NCBI GenBank assembly: GCA_947471745.1
Contig: CANJKZ010000430.1
Span: forward strand, 522,501-586,500
Length of the DNA stretch: 64,000 nucleotides
Reading direction: 5' to 3'
From: Closterium sp. Naga37s-1
Taxonomy: Eukaryota > Streptophyta > Zygnematophyceae > Desmidiales > Closteriaceae
Made by a program: the position numbers and the translations under genes. The notes under the pieces are model-generated. The model had not been told where the DNA came from. It was given only the letters and a program-made list of their open reading frames with translations, and made no database searches. Shown piece after piece: positions 42,666 to 53,765 of the stretch. Position 1 is the first letter of the stretch; each line of letters opens with the position of its first letter.

Positions 42666-43473
42666 GTTGGTATCAGAGCTACTTTCCTAGCTCACCTCGC
42701 TTTTCAGAGTGTGTTACCCCTCGGGGGGGGGGGGAGAAGGATGGATGTGTTGGGGTCCAGGAGCTGCAAGTCGCTCGGCCAGGAGAACGTGTTAGTTGCT
42801 CCGGGCGGCCATGGATTTTATAGCGCTCTTTCGGCACCGCCAGATTCTTGCCTTCGACGTTCGCGATCGACTGTACCCTCCCTCCCCCCGGGAAACGGGC
42901 AACTGTAACTGTCGCGCATTCACTATGTGCGTAAATTGTGTGGTTTCCGTCAATCTCAGAGTTGATTTTGTGAGGCACCTGGTGTCGGCGGATCGTCGTC
43001 AGTGCACGCCCGATATTTTCAAAAGGAACGTGGTGCGAGTTGGCGTCACTACTTCGTCGTCAACTGCTCACTAGTTTTTCGGCATTTTCAAGCACGATGG
43101 AAACGGCAGCTGGCCAAGCAAGCCAGGCGCATAGTCATTTGCGTTAGAAAATGCAACGGCGGAGAGAGGCGATGTGACGACTGCTCAAATTTTGCGAGAG
43201 TCTACCGACGTCCCTCCCGGGTGTAGCAGTGTTGCCGCAGGAGAGTGTGTCGTGGGCGTATTCGGCAAGAGCATCACGGTGTGAGATGGCATTGTTTTCG
43301 GACCACCGAAAAGATCGGAATTATCGACTATGACCAGAATGTTGACGGGAATGGAGTGTTGGCCCCGCCCTCGCTTGGGCGAAGCCGACGTAGTGGTCGG
43401 ATGCGCGGGAGGTGCGGCCTACCATCTGCAGAGTTCGACGCCTGCAGGTCGACGAAGTTGTCGACATGCAAGG
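42666..43473 (+). other. E5 internal segment 1
   Basis: PBS, a G12 run near 42725, then sequence without database-like motifs; the open frames are short. Confidence 0.5.
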
Positions 43474-43604
43474 TGTCAAACTTATATGCTGCTTATTGTA
43501 TAGGCTATAGTGGGGTAGCCCATATGGGGTACAACCCAATTAAGGTTTCCTACTTGTACCCATCTTGCTGCTAGTTCATTCATTCTCGCTTACTGATTCT
43601 GACA
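43474..43604 (+). repeat. E6 5' LTR
   Basis: It is 131 bp, TGTCAAACTTATATGC to CTGATTCTGACA. Confidence 0.9.
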
Positions 43605-43653
43605 TGGTTTCAGAGCAGGTCCTGACCTAGGACCGTTTTTTTTAGGGCCCACC
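43605..43653 (+). other. E6 leader module: PBS, inverted repeat, GGGCCCACC
   Basis: PBS TGGTTTCAGAGC at 43605; inverted repeat GGTCCT-GACCT-AGGACC at 43618-43634; a T8 run; GGGCCCACC at 43645-43653. Confidence 0.8.
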
Positions 43654-43739
43654 GAATAGTTTCCTGCCCGTAGCGCGTTACCTTGCCCGTAGCGCCCTAC
43701 CGTGTCCGTCGCGCTGCCCCACCAGTCGCGTTACCGTGC

Positions 43740-44740
43740 CCGCACGCCGCCCTGCTGGCTGCCGCGCTGCCTTGCCCTGCCCTGCGTTGCGCTGCCTAGC
43801 GCGCGCCCTGCCCTGCCCTGCGTTGCGCCGCCCCGCGCACGCCCTGCCCTGCCTCGCGCTGCCCGCGCACGCCCTGCCCTGCCCTGCCAGCGCGCAGCTC
43901 GCTGCCGCGCCGCCGCCCTGCCTGCGCGCATCTCACTGCCGCGCGCCCTGCCCTGCCCGCGCGCCGCACGTCGCCGCGTCGCCCTGCCCGCGCGCCGCCT
44001 GCCGCGCCGCCCTGCCCGCGCGCCGCGCACTGCCGCGCGCCCTGCCCTGCCCGCGCGCCGCGCCGCCGCGTCGCCCTGCTCGTGCGCCGCCCGCCGCTGT
44101 GCGCCCTGCCCGCCCACCGTGCGCCCTGCCCGCCGCCGAGCGCCCTGCCCGCCGCCGAGCGCCCTGCCCGCCGTACACCCTGCCCGCCGCCGAGCGCCCT
44201 GCCCGCCGTGCGCCCTGCCCCCCCGCCGTGCGCCCTGCCCTGCCCGCGAGCCGCGCCGCCGCGTCGCCCTGCTCGCGCGCCGCTCGCCGCCGTGAGCCCT
44301 GCCCTACCAGAGCGCCGCCCGCCGCCGAGCGCCCTGCCCGCCGTGCGCCCTACTCGCCCGCCGTGCGCCCTGCCCGCCCGCCGTGCGCCATGCCCGCTGT
44401 GCGCCCTGCCCGCCCGCCGTGCGCCCTGCCCGCCAGCCGTGCGCCCTGCCCGCCCGCCGTGCGCCCTGCCCGCCAGCTGTGCGCCCTGCCCGCCGTGCGC
44501 CCTGCCCGCCTGTCGTGCGCCCTGCCCCCCCGTCGTGCGCCCTGCCCGCCCGTCGTGCGCCCTGCCCGCCACCGAGCGCCCTGCTCGCCGTGCGCCCTGC
44601 CCGCCCGCCGTGCGCCCTGCCCGCCAGCCGTGCGCCCTGCCCGCCCGCCGTGCGCCCTGCCCTGCCCACGCGCCGCGCCGCCGCGCGCCCTGCCGTACCC
44701 GCGCGCCGCGCCGCCCTGCCCTGCCCACGCGCCGTGACGC
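43740..44740 (+). repeat. E6 leader minisatellite (GCCGTGCGCCCTGCCC)
   Basis: About 1 kb of 12-20 bp GC-rich units (CGCCCGCCGTGCGCCCTGCC) gives long spurious open frames on both strands. It is unrelated in sequence to the E1, E2 and E3 leader repeats. Confidence 0.9.
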
Positions 44741-44924
44741 CGCGCGCCCTGCCCTACTGCACGCCGCTCTACTGCCCGCGCTTCGCCCTGCCCCTGCCCT
44801 ACCGCGTGTCGCCCTACTTGCAGCGCGCCGCCCTACTCTGGCCGCGCACCGCCCTTCACTGACCGTGCGCCGCCCCGACCTACCCTAGTACCTGCTCGCC
44901 GCCGTACCTTCCCTGCGTGCTGCC

Positions 44925-47618
44925 GTGCCGGTCGCACACCTCCTTACTTTGCCCGCTATGACGTCTCTTCGTGGTAGCGGTGGGAGTGGTGGTGGCGGTG
45001 GTGGCAGCAGTGGGAGTGGTGGCGGCGGCCATAGTGGCAGTCTCGGTGGAGCTGTTCGGTGGGGAGTTTCTGGCGGTGGCAAGATGCAGCTCCAGCGATG
45101 TCCGCGCGAGTCCCTCACGCCCCAGCAGCTTCGTGAGTGGTTTGCTCAGCGTTGGGCGTCTCAGAGACGTGCTAAGGGTGACTGTTACCTGTGTGTGCCG
45201 CCCGACCCAGGTATAGAGGCTGCTGCTCTAGGTGCTAGTGAGCCTGCTGCTCTAGGTGCTGGTGAGTCTGCTCTCTCTGGTACTGCGCTTGCTGAGGCCT
45301 TGCAAACCTTCACACTTGACTCAGGTGCTTCGCGCTCCTTCTTTCACGACACCACCACACTCACGCCGCTCAGTCGGCCGGTTGCAGTCTCCCTGGCTGA
45401 CCCCTCTGGGGGCCCAGTCCTTGCGCACTCCTCCACGGTTCTGCCGTGTCCGGCGGCCCCGTCGGGCTCACTGTCGGGACTCCACCTCCCCTCGTTCTCT
45501 ACGAACTTGGTGAGTGGAGCTGACCTCCAGGACGTGTGGGTTGACCAGTTCACCCCTGGAGGTCAGCGAGTGACCCACTGCACTTGCTCTCGGACGGGCC
45601 GCCACCTGGCCACGTTCACCCGTCGGCCTGGGTCGAGCCTGTACACACTGACTACTGCGTCTCCTCCAGTTACTGCGTCTGGTCAGGTAGCAGCGTCTGG
45701 TCAGGTGTTTGCTGCTGCATCCAGGTCTAGTCCGGCGTCTGCCCCCTGCTCGTGTCGTCCTCTGTCACACGAGACTCTCCTTTGGCACCACCGCCTTGGT
45801 CACCCCTCCCTGCCTCGTCTTCGAGGTATGGCCTCCCGTACCCTGGTCTCTGGTCTCCCCCGGTCCCTCCCTCCCCTTCCTCCGGGGCCTGCCCCTACCT
45901 GTGTTCCTTGTGTTGAGGGCCGGCAGCGCGCCGCTCCTCACTCCTCCGAGTTCCCTCCGACAGAGGCTCCCCTGCAGACTCTCCACATGGACGTGTAGGG
46001 CCCAGCCCGCGTCCGTGGACAGGGTCACGAGCGTTACTTCCTGCTGGTCGTTGACGACTACTCGCGTTACACCACAGTCTTCCCCTTGCACCGCAAGGGT
46101 GAGGTCACTGAGGTGTTGATCGACTGGATCCGCGGTGCCCGTCGCCAGCTCAGCGAGAGTTTCAGCTCGGACCTTCCTGTTCTGCGTCAGCACTCAGACA
46201 GGGGTGGTGAGTTTTCCTCCGACCTTCTGAGGGCTTTTTGTCGTGCGGAGGGCATCCGCCAGACGTTCACGCTTCCGGCCTCTCCACAGCAAAATGGGAT
46301 TGCTGAGCGCCGCATTGGCATGGTCATGGACGTCGCTCGTACGTCCATGATCCATGCGGCTGCTCCCCATTTTCTGTGGCCGTTCGCGGTTCAGTACGCT
46401 GCGCATCAGATCAACCTTCAGCCTCGTGTCTCCTTGCCGGACACCACACCTACTCTGCGGTGGACGGGGAAGGTTGGCGATGCGTCTGTGTTCCGTGTCT
46501 AGGGATCTCGAGCTTTTGTCCGCGATTCTTCCGCGGACAAGCTGTCCTCCCGTGTTGTTCCCTGCGTCTTCCTTGGCTTCCCCCCTGACGCGCCAGGGTG
46601 GCAGTTTTACCACCCCACCTCGCATCGTGTTCTGTCCTCTCAGGACGTCACAATTGACGAGTCGGTATCTTACTACCATCTCTTTCCCTACCGCACTGCC
46701 CCTCTCCCCCCTCCGCCGCTCTTCCTAGCACTAGGTGCTCCTCCGGTAGACCCCCTCCCCCCTCAGGGTCCTGCCCCCTCAGGTGTGTCCCAGGTAGACC
46801 CTGTCGAGCCTGTCGAGGTAGCTGTCGACTCTGGTACTGCTAGGGGTGCTGAGCGTGCGGGTGCGGGGCCTGGGGGTGCTGAGCCTGGGGTTACTGAGTC
46901 TGGGGGTGCGGAGCCTGGGGTTGCTGAGCCTGAGTGTGCGAAGCCTAGGGGTGCTGAGTCTGGGGGTGCTGAGCCTGAGCGTGCTGAGTCTGGAGGTCCT
47001 CCGAGTGTCCAGTCACGGCGGGAGCCCCTCTCTCCACAGCAGCTGCGTGAGTGGTACGCTCGGCGCTGTAGCCGTGGTGCTGGAGCTGGGGGGCCTGCTA
47101 CTGGAGGTGCTGCTGGTGCTGGAGCTGCTGGAGCCGCTGGTCTTGGAGGTGCTCATGCTGGAGGTACTGGCGCTGCTGGAAGTCCGGCTGGTGTTGGAGC
47201 TGCTGGAGGTGCTGGCGCTGCTGGAGGTCCTGCTGGTGTTGGAGCTGCTGGAGTTGCTGGCGCTGCTGGAGGTCTTGCTGGTGTTGGAGCTGCGGGAGGT
47301 GCTGGAGCCGCTGGTCCCGGAGGTGCTCGTACTGGAGGTACTGGAGCTGCTGGGGCTGGTGGTGCTGCAGGATTTGGAGCTGGAGGTGCTGGAGCTGGAG
47401 CTGCTGGAGGTGCTGCAGCTGGTGGTGCTGCGAGAGTTGTAGTTGGAGACCCTGGAGCTGAGGGTACTGGTGTTGTCTCTGCTATTTCTGGAGGCGCTGC
47501 GCGGCCGCGGCCGTACTACGTTCCGCTCCTTCAGCAGGTTCTTGGCCTCCCGCCTTCTACTGGTCCTACTCCTCCCTTACTGAGTCCACCGCCTGTCCAG
47601 TCGCAGTCGCAGTTATAG
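44925..47618 (+). pseudogene. E6 protease and integrase, with UAG codons
   Basis: After a Gly-rich start and TPQQLREWF come protease FTLDSGASRSFFHD, integrase HHRLGHPSL / CVPC, then TAG at 45996-45998 (W in relatives), VVDDYSRYTTVF, HSDRGGEF, SPQQNGIAERR, TAG at 46500-46502 (W in relatives), the linker of Gly-Ala-Gly repeats and TAG at 47616-47618 (Q in E3). The frame never changes. Confidence 0.88.
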
Positions 47619-49793
47619 CCGGCCTCTCCACTGCCTGGTCCTTCTCCTTACTCTGGACCGACTAGAGGTCTTACGGAGCGTCGTGAGCCTGAGTCTCGTC
47701 CTGCGTCGCCTGAGTCTCGTCCTGAGTCGCCTGTTCGCGCTGTCCGCACTGGTCGTCGTGTTCCGCGTCAGCGTCCTCCTCCTGTCCCCGGCACTCACTA
47801 TATGACTCTGCGTCCTTCCACTGCTCCACAGCGTGTCCCTCTGCCGTCTCCTCCTGCGTCCACTCTTCCTGACGGTCCGGACCCGGAGTCTGACTCCCTT
47901 CGTGCTGCTAGTCCTACTGTCACGCGTTTCCTGGCCACTGTTGTCACTGACCCTTCGCTTGAGTCCACTGCTGCGTCTGCTCTAGTTGCTGAGCTTGTTG
48001 ACTTTGCTGCCGCCTGTCGTCTAGACTACGCCGCTAGTCTTGTTGCTGAGTCTGAGTCTGAGTCTGTCTGTCCTTCGTCCATCGGGGGTGAGTGTGCTCT
48101 TGTCACGGACGTCCTTGAGGACAGACAGGAGGAGTTTGAGTGCTTTGCCGCTGCTTTACCTCATCTCGTGTCCATGGTGCTTGCCCCTGAGGGAGACCCG
48201 GATGCACCAGACATCCCGACCCCGCGCTCTTACGCAGAGGCGATAGAGGGTCCCTACTCCTCTTTGTGGCAGACAGCCATGGACACAGAGATGGCTTCCT
48301 GGAAGTCCACAGGCACCTACGTCGACGAGGTTCCCCCGCGTGGGGCGAACATCGTCAGTGGCATGTGGATTTTCAGGGTGAAGCGGCCGCCGGGTTCTCC
48401 GCCTGTCTTCAAGGCGCGTTACGTTGCACGAGGCTTCAGTCAGCGAGAGGGAGTTGACTTCTTCCATACCTTCTCCCCTACCCCGAAGATGACCACTCTT
48501 CGGGTTCTGCTGCACGTCGCCGCTCAGCGTGACTACGAGCTCCACTCTCTTGACTTCAGCACTGCTTTCCTACAAGGCAGCCTGCACGAGGAGATCTGGC
48601 TGCGCCGCCCACCTGGCTTCACTGGGTCGTTGTCTCCTGGTACCCAGTGGAGCCTCCGGCGGCCAGTCTACGGTCTCCGCCAGGCACCCCGTGAGTGGCA
48701 CGACACACTGAGGACGACTCTTACTGCTCTTGGGTTTGCTCCTTCTACTGCTGACCCGTCGCTGTTTCTACGCACCGACACCTCTCTGCCGCCGTTCTAC
48801 GTTCTCGTGTGCGTAGACGACTTGGTCTTTGCAACTGCTGACACTGAGGGACTCGCCCACGTGAAGTCGGAGCTGCAGAAGAGACACACGTGCACAGACC
48901 TGGGTGAGCTGACAAGCTATCTTGGCTTGCGGATCACCCGGGACAGAGCACAGCGCACCATTACCTTGACTCAGTCACACATGGTGCAGCAGGTCCTTCA
49001 GAGCTTCCGCTTCACGTACTCCTCGCCACAGTCCACTCCTCTGCCTACCGGTCACTCGCTCTCAGCTCCACCTTCGGACGAGTCCGTAGAGTCGAGTGGC
49101 CCGTATGCAGAGCTTGTGGGCTGCCTCATGTACCTGATGACCTGCACTCAACCTGACCTTGCCTACCCTCTTAGCATTCTAGCACGCTATGTCGCTCCTG
49201 GCCGACACAGGAAGGAGCACATGGATGCCGCTAAGAGGGTGTTGCGCTACTTGTGCAGTACGTCGGGCATGGGGCTCGTGCTTGGAGGACGGGCTCGAGT
49301 TGTCCTCACTGGTCACGCAGACGCTTCCTGGGCTGACGACTTGGCTACGCAGCGGTCGTCACAGGGTTACACCTTCAGTCTTGGCTCCGGCTCTGTTTCT
49401 TGGTGGTCTACCCGCTCGTCTTCTGTTCTCAGCTCCAGCTGTGAGGCTGAGATCTACGCAGGGGCCATGGCTGCACAGGAGTTACGCTGGCTCACCTACC
49501 TGCTGACCGACCTGGGAGAGCCGCCTCGTTCTCCTCCAGTGTTGTACGTCGACAACAAGGCCATGATTGCCTTGTGTCAGGAGCACAGACTGGAGCACAG
49601 AACGAAGCACATCGATCTTCGCTACTTCCTTGTTCGAGAGTTGCAGCAGCGTGGTCAGCTTCGTCTTGCTTACGTGGCCACTCGGGCCAACACTGCTGAT
49701 GTCTTCACTAAGGCACTTCAGCCTTGTGATCATCAGCGATTCTGTACTGTTCTCGGCCTTGTGCCTACTGTGCCTCACTTGCTTACTTCTTGA
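47619..49793 (+). CDS. E6 reverse transcriptase-RNase H
   Basis: The frame is open from the third UAG to TGA at 49791-49793; the internal ATG at 47802 would give 663 residues. RT motifs: WKSTGTYVDEVPPRGANIV, FKARYVARGFSQREGVDFF, LDFSTAFLQGSLHEEIWLR, GLRQAPREWHDTLR and FYVLVCVDDLVF. The active-site YVDD reads CVDD (48810-48821), a change likely to weaken polymerase activity. RNase H is complete: DASWADD, SSCEAEIYAGAMAAQELRWL, VLYVDNKAMIAL, HIDLRYF, NTADVFTKA. Confidence 0.9.
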   Translation, partial: PASPLPGPSPYSGPTRGLTERREPESRPASPESRPESPVRAVRTGRRVPRQRPPPVPGTHYMTLRPSTAPQRVPLPSPPASTLPDGPDPESDSLRAASPTVTRFLATVVTDPSLESTAASALVAELVDFAAACRLDYAASLVAESESESVCPSSIGGECALVTDVLEDRQEEFECFAAALPHLVSMVLAPEGDPDAPDIPTPRSYAEAIEGPYSSLWQTAMDTEMASWKSTGTYVDEVPPRGANIVSGMWIFRVKRPPGSPPVFKARYVARGFSQREGVDFFHTFSPTPKMTTLRVLLHVAAQRDYELHSLDFSTAFLQGSLHEEIWLRRPPGFTGSLSPGTQWSLRRPVYGLRQAPREWHDTLRTTLTALGFAPSTADPSLFLRTDTSLPPFYVLVCVDDLVFATADTEGLAHVKSELQKRHTCTDLGELTSYLGLRITRDRAQRTITLTQSHMVQQVLQSFRFTYSSPQSTPLPTGHSLSAPPSDESVESSGPYAELVGCLMYLMTCTQPDLAYPLSILARYVAPGRHRKEHMDAAKRVLRYLCSTSGMGLVLGGRARVVLTGHADASWADDLATQRSSQGYTFSLGSGSVSWWSTRSSSVLSSSCEAEIYAGAMAAQELRWLTYLLTDLGEPPRSPPVLYVDNKAMIALCQEHRLEHRTKHIDLRYFLVRELQQRGQLRLAYVATRANTADVFTKALQPCDHQRFCTVLGLVPTVPHLLTS

Positions 49794-49886
49794 CTCTGCT
49801 TGTACTGTGATCTCTATACATATACCTGCATGCTTACACTTGCTAGGTTGTGATCACTGTATTGCTTGTTCTCCTTTATAAAACTC

Positions 49887-49990
49887 TGCATGTGAACTGG
49901 CCTTGTGGCCATTAGCTTGTACTCAGACTGCGTGGTGACGTTGTGATCCACCCTGAGCTTGCTTTGCCTCTCTTGACCGGTCTTGTGACC
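49887..49990 (+). other. E6 3' UTR structured block (three stem-loops)
   Basis: GGCC-TTGT-GGCC (49899-49910); CTCAG/CTGAG (49922-49926, 49953-49957) around GTGG/CCAC; GGTC-TTGT-GACC (49979-49990). Confidence 0.75.
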
Positions 49991-50022
49991 TCTTGTTCTC
50001 CCCCACTTTGCCTATGGGGGTG

Positions 50023-50138
50023 TGTCAAACATATATGGCATAGTATGTGTAGGCTGTAGTGGGGTAGTCCATATAGGGTACAACACTTCTAGGTTTCCTG
50101 CTTGTACCCATCTGCTTGCTAGTTCAAATATTCTGACA
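50023..50138 (+). repeat. E6 3' LTR
   Basis: It is 116 bp, TGTCAAACATATATGG to ATATTCTGACA, preceded by CTATGGGGGTG. Confidence 0.9.
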
Positions 50139-50562
50139 CTCTACCGGCTACAAAAAACAAAATCGTATCTAATGCGAGTTTGGTGAGAGAAACGAGTTTC
50201 AGACTTCAGGAGGCGCGAAGACGACCAACGGGGAAGCGCTATAGCTGATGCCTAAAAGTTTGCAGCTAAGCGGCGGTAGCCGAATAGGTATCATTACCGA
50301 TCGAGCTGTTCAAACAGCTCACATACCCCACACTAGGTGCCTCGAGAGGCAAAGTTCCTGTTGGCCCTGGATAAATAAAGTGGGGCCCTGTGTTTAGCCC
50401 AGTGCTGGTTAAAAAGCGCGGGTATTGCTGTTCGACAGCTGGGCGTGAAATAAAAACAAATTGAAGTGGCACGTGGGAGCAGCGCGACACTGTTTCGGCT
50501 CCGACAAAAACGGGCTATCGACAAACAGTAACCCTACCAAAAAAGTCGGAGTTGAAGAAGAT
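50139..50562 (+). other. E5 internal segment 2
   Basis: Non-coding; ends in AAGAT, the E7 target. Confidence 0.5.
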
Positions 50563-51279
50563 TGTCAGAAGTAGTAGCAGAAATAAGAATGAAGAAAGGA
50601 AGGGTGTTCACTAGCAAGTAGTTGGATACATATAGCAAACCCTAATTGGGCTGTACTCACTATGGAGTACCCCACTGCAGGCTAGACAATAATAACATTC
50701 TGACACACCCCCATAGCCAAAGTGGGGTGTAATCAGCACAATGAGCAAGCATAGCAGTAGTTCACAATTATGAGCAAAGCTAGTGGTAGTCACAGCGGGC
50801 AAGTGAGGAGGAGGAGGGACTGTGAGAGGAGAGAAGATGGGAGACGACGGCTGAAGCTGCAGACACACGGGCAACAGGAGCTGCTGGCACAGTGGCTACC
50901 GGGACAGCGCCCCGGACTACTGGAGTAACTGGCTCACGGGCTACGAGGAGCTACAGGAGCAACGGACCCACGGGCGACAGGCGCAGCAGGCTCTCTGGGC
51001 TACCAGGACAGCGCCCCGAACTACAGGTGCTGCGGACGACAAGACGGCAGCCTCCACTCAGCCTCCCCAAACAGTCCCACCCCCCTGACACACACCCACT
51101 GCTGCGCCCCTAGCTCCACTCCCCCGTCACCCCCCTAGCACCACTCCTTCGGCTCCCCACACACACACCCCCCTGAGCGGCAGCGGGAGACGGAGGAGGA
51201 GGAGGAGGAGTAGGGGACGGCGCACAGAACCCGCACCCCCACAACCGCCACCCCCACACTCCTCACCCCCAAACCCTAA

Positions 51280-51790
51280 AACGGGTTGCAAGGGGTAGGA
51301 GTGCGGGGGACGGCGGGGGGGACGGCGCGCGGCCCCCAGGGCGCCACCACGGGGCAGCAGGGGGCCGCGCGCGGCTCCCCAGGGCGGCGCGACAGGGCAG
51401 CGGGGGGTCGCGCGCGGCTCCCCAGGGCGGCGCGACGGGGAATCGGGGGCCGCGCGCGGCTCCCCAGAGCGTCGCGACGTGACGACGCGAACGGGGGGAG
51501 GGACGCGCGGCCCCCGTGGCGCCACGACGGGCGACAGAAGGGGGGGGACGCGCGGCCCCCGAGGCGCCTCGACGGGCGACGGGATGGGGGGGACGCGCGG
51601 CCCCCTCGACGCCACGACGGGCGACGGGAGAGGGCGCCACGAATGGCGACGGGATGGTGGGGGGGGCGCGCGCGGATCCACGGGGTAGAAAACCGCCGCG
51701 CGCCTCGGGGCGCACGGCGGGCAGAAAACCGCCGCGCGCCCCGAGCGCACGGCAGGAAGAAGTCGTCGCGCGCCCGAGGCGCACGACAGG
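51280..51790 (-). repeat. E7 leader minisatellite
   Basis: Units built on GCGCCACGACGGGCGACGGG and GAAAACCGCCGCGCGCC recur; a related array is found in E8, so E7 and E8 are sister elements. Confidence 0.8.
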
Positions 51791-51815
51791 AAGTGAAGCA
51801 GCGGAAGCATTAGGT

Positions 51816-51867
51816 GGTGGGCCCACCCACAGGATCGACCCAAGGGGATCGACCTGCTCTGATAGCA
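51816..51867 (-). other. E7 leader module: PBS, imperfect inverted repeat, GGGCCCACC
   Basis: Read on minus: PBS TGCTATCAGAGC, imperfect inverted repeat CAGGTCGATCC / GGTCGATCCTG, then GGGCCCACC (51816-51824). Confidence 0.6.
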
Positions 51868-52010
51868 TGTCAGAAGTAGTAGCAGAAATAAGAATGAAGA
51901 AAGGAAGGGTGTTCACTAGCAAGCAGTTGGATACATATAGCAAACCATAATTGGGCTGTACTCACTATGGAGTACCCCACTGCAGGCTAGACAATAATAA
52001 CATTCTGACA

Positions 52011-53765
52011 AAGATGTGGCAGTTTCGGGGGTTTCTCCTAATTCGACAGTCTATCCGACGACGATGTAGCGGCAAAGATGGAGTGTACGAAGCTGTGGTT
52101 TTACGGGCGAAGACGCAATGGGCAGCGAAGCGGCCGGCTTGAACGTTTGATATGATCAACATTCTCCGACTACGATAGCGTTCGCGCCTTCACCGAATGT
52201 CGAAAAAATCACAGGAAACACCAAAGTTTATGCCCCATCCGACAAACGTGGCCGCTGGGTGAACGGCGGCACGCCGATATTGTCGGGAAACGAACAAAAT
52301 GAAAAGAAACTTGGAGATGGGTGAACGTCTGCTCGCCAGATTAATCAAGCCTTTGTGGTGTACTTCAAAGTGGTTTGGGAAGGTTTGACGACGAGATCGA
52401 CGACGTTGATGCGTTCTAGGGCCCGTGAAAATCGGTCTCAGAAGACCGATAAAGTGGGTTGCTGGTGTGGTTACTTGCAGGAGAAAATATGGTGACCAGG
52501 TGGGCACGCTAGACACATCCGAAGATTTCTGAGGACACCTTACCCTAGACCGAGAAATTATGAGGTATTCGTTTCCGACATTCGCGGGTGCAACAAGAAT
52601 TACCGGAGGTCGGAAATTAACGGAGTTCGGCGGTGAAAGCCGACAGTTTCGTGCAAAGGGCGGGGATGTAGAAGCTCGCTTGGTTAAGCGCGCGCAACCG
52701 TCGTGGGAACTATTGGCATCGAATACGTCGAACGACACCCCTTCGATAAGAGCTCGTCGACGAGCTAGCCGACCAGAGGAGCGGCCTCGTCGAAAACCAC
52801 CTCGTCGATCAGAGGACGGGCTGGTCGACGATCTCGAATTCACCATGTCGCCGCAGAGAACGCCTGCGCCCAAGCGAGGGCGGGGCCTCTCACTTCGACA
52901 CTGATGTCATTTGCAGTTTAAGTTCGAGTTTGAAAAAAAACATTTGCAATGTCAGGGGGAAGAGCCGCAACTGTTTTTTGCCTCTGCCCGAGTGTTCTCG
53001 GCGAGTTATGGACAAAGCCGCCAGGGGCACTGAAGTTATACGACCCTGAGTACGAGTTCGATGGAATTTTGAAGAATGACACATGATGGGGTTACACGAC
53101 TTCGCCCTTCTCGCCGATCGTCGCCAACGGGGAGGGAGTTTTTCCAGTTGGGTTGTGGCGAGACTTTCTGATTTCGAAAAAATCATTTTTTTGTTTTCGT
53201 CAAACCTAACCAGCCCTCGTTTTTCCCCTGGTGGTTGCAGTTGCTGCTCGATAGTCCCAAATTGCATTGGTCGTTCTTTCAAGTTTGCTAAGTCAACGCT
53301 ATCAAGTTTTAAAAACTTGACCCGCGCGCTCCGCAATTTGGGTCGCGGGCTTTAAACGACCCGGAGTCACGACCGCATAATTTTGGGATGGTCGCTTTGC
53401 AATTCGCTATCCACAAAGGTTCCACGTTATTTACGGTAGCAACTGCTGCAAGGTGGAGATGCTGCAGCAATTGACAGAGTTTGGTACAGCTTTGACAATA
53501 CGACAAAACAAAAAACATCACAGGACAACTTTCCGAAGGGGCGTCATTAAGTCCCTGCACAAAACGATTTTACCTTCAAAAAGGGACTTCGACATGGTTT
53601 ACCATGTGGATTCTTACGAGTCAGCTCCGTGAAATTCGCCACCAACAACAATTCCGACAGTGCAGCTGCTAAGCATTTCGAAGTGACTCATAACACTTGG
53701 TATTACAAACTACACTCGGCGTACAGGGTGTTTGGGAGTTCGTCCCCGCGCAGCTGCGAAGAATT
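52011..53765 (+). other. E5 internal segment 3
   Basis: This 1.75 kb is non-coding, with a perfect 16-bp palindrome AGCTCGTCGACGAGCT at 52751-52766 and the CCGCAATTTGGG segment shared with 13863-13888. No transposon protein motif was found in either strand. Confidence 0.5.

Larger units (their letters stand above)
43474..50138 (+). mobile_element. E6: Ty1/copia element, gag-less, pol nearly open
   Basis: The 5' LTR is 43474-43604 (131 bp) and the 3' LTR 50023-50138 (116 bp). They are only about 80% alike, and the flanks CAAGG and CTCTA do not match. Coding lies in one frame from 44925 to 49793 with three UAG codons and no frameshift. The capsid part of gag is missing. A recombinant origin fits best. 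Confidence 0.85.
50563..52010 (-). mobile_element. E7: short minus-strand LTR element without pol
   Basis: The LTRs are 143 bp each (50563-50705 and 51868-52010) with two differences. TSD AAGAT (50558-50562, 52011-52015). In minus orientation the polypurine tract is next to the left LTR, and PBS TGCTATCAGAGC next to the right one. The 1.16-kb interior is leader sequence with GC-rich repeats (CGACGGGCGACGGGA type on +) and no gag or pol, so it must be mobilised in trans. The low LTR divergence makes it one of the youngest insertions. Confidence 0.93.

Noticed and set aside
42666..43473. E5 interior as a gypsy gag-pol
   Set aside because: No protease, RT or integrase motif was found in any frame of the four interior pieces.
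43736..44888. Overlapping 250-330 residue frames on both strands in the E6 leader
   Set aside because: Minisatellite artefact, as in E1.
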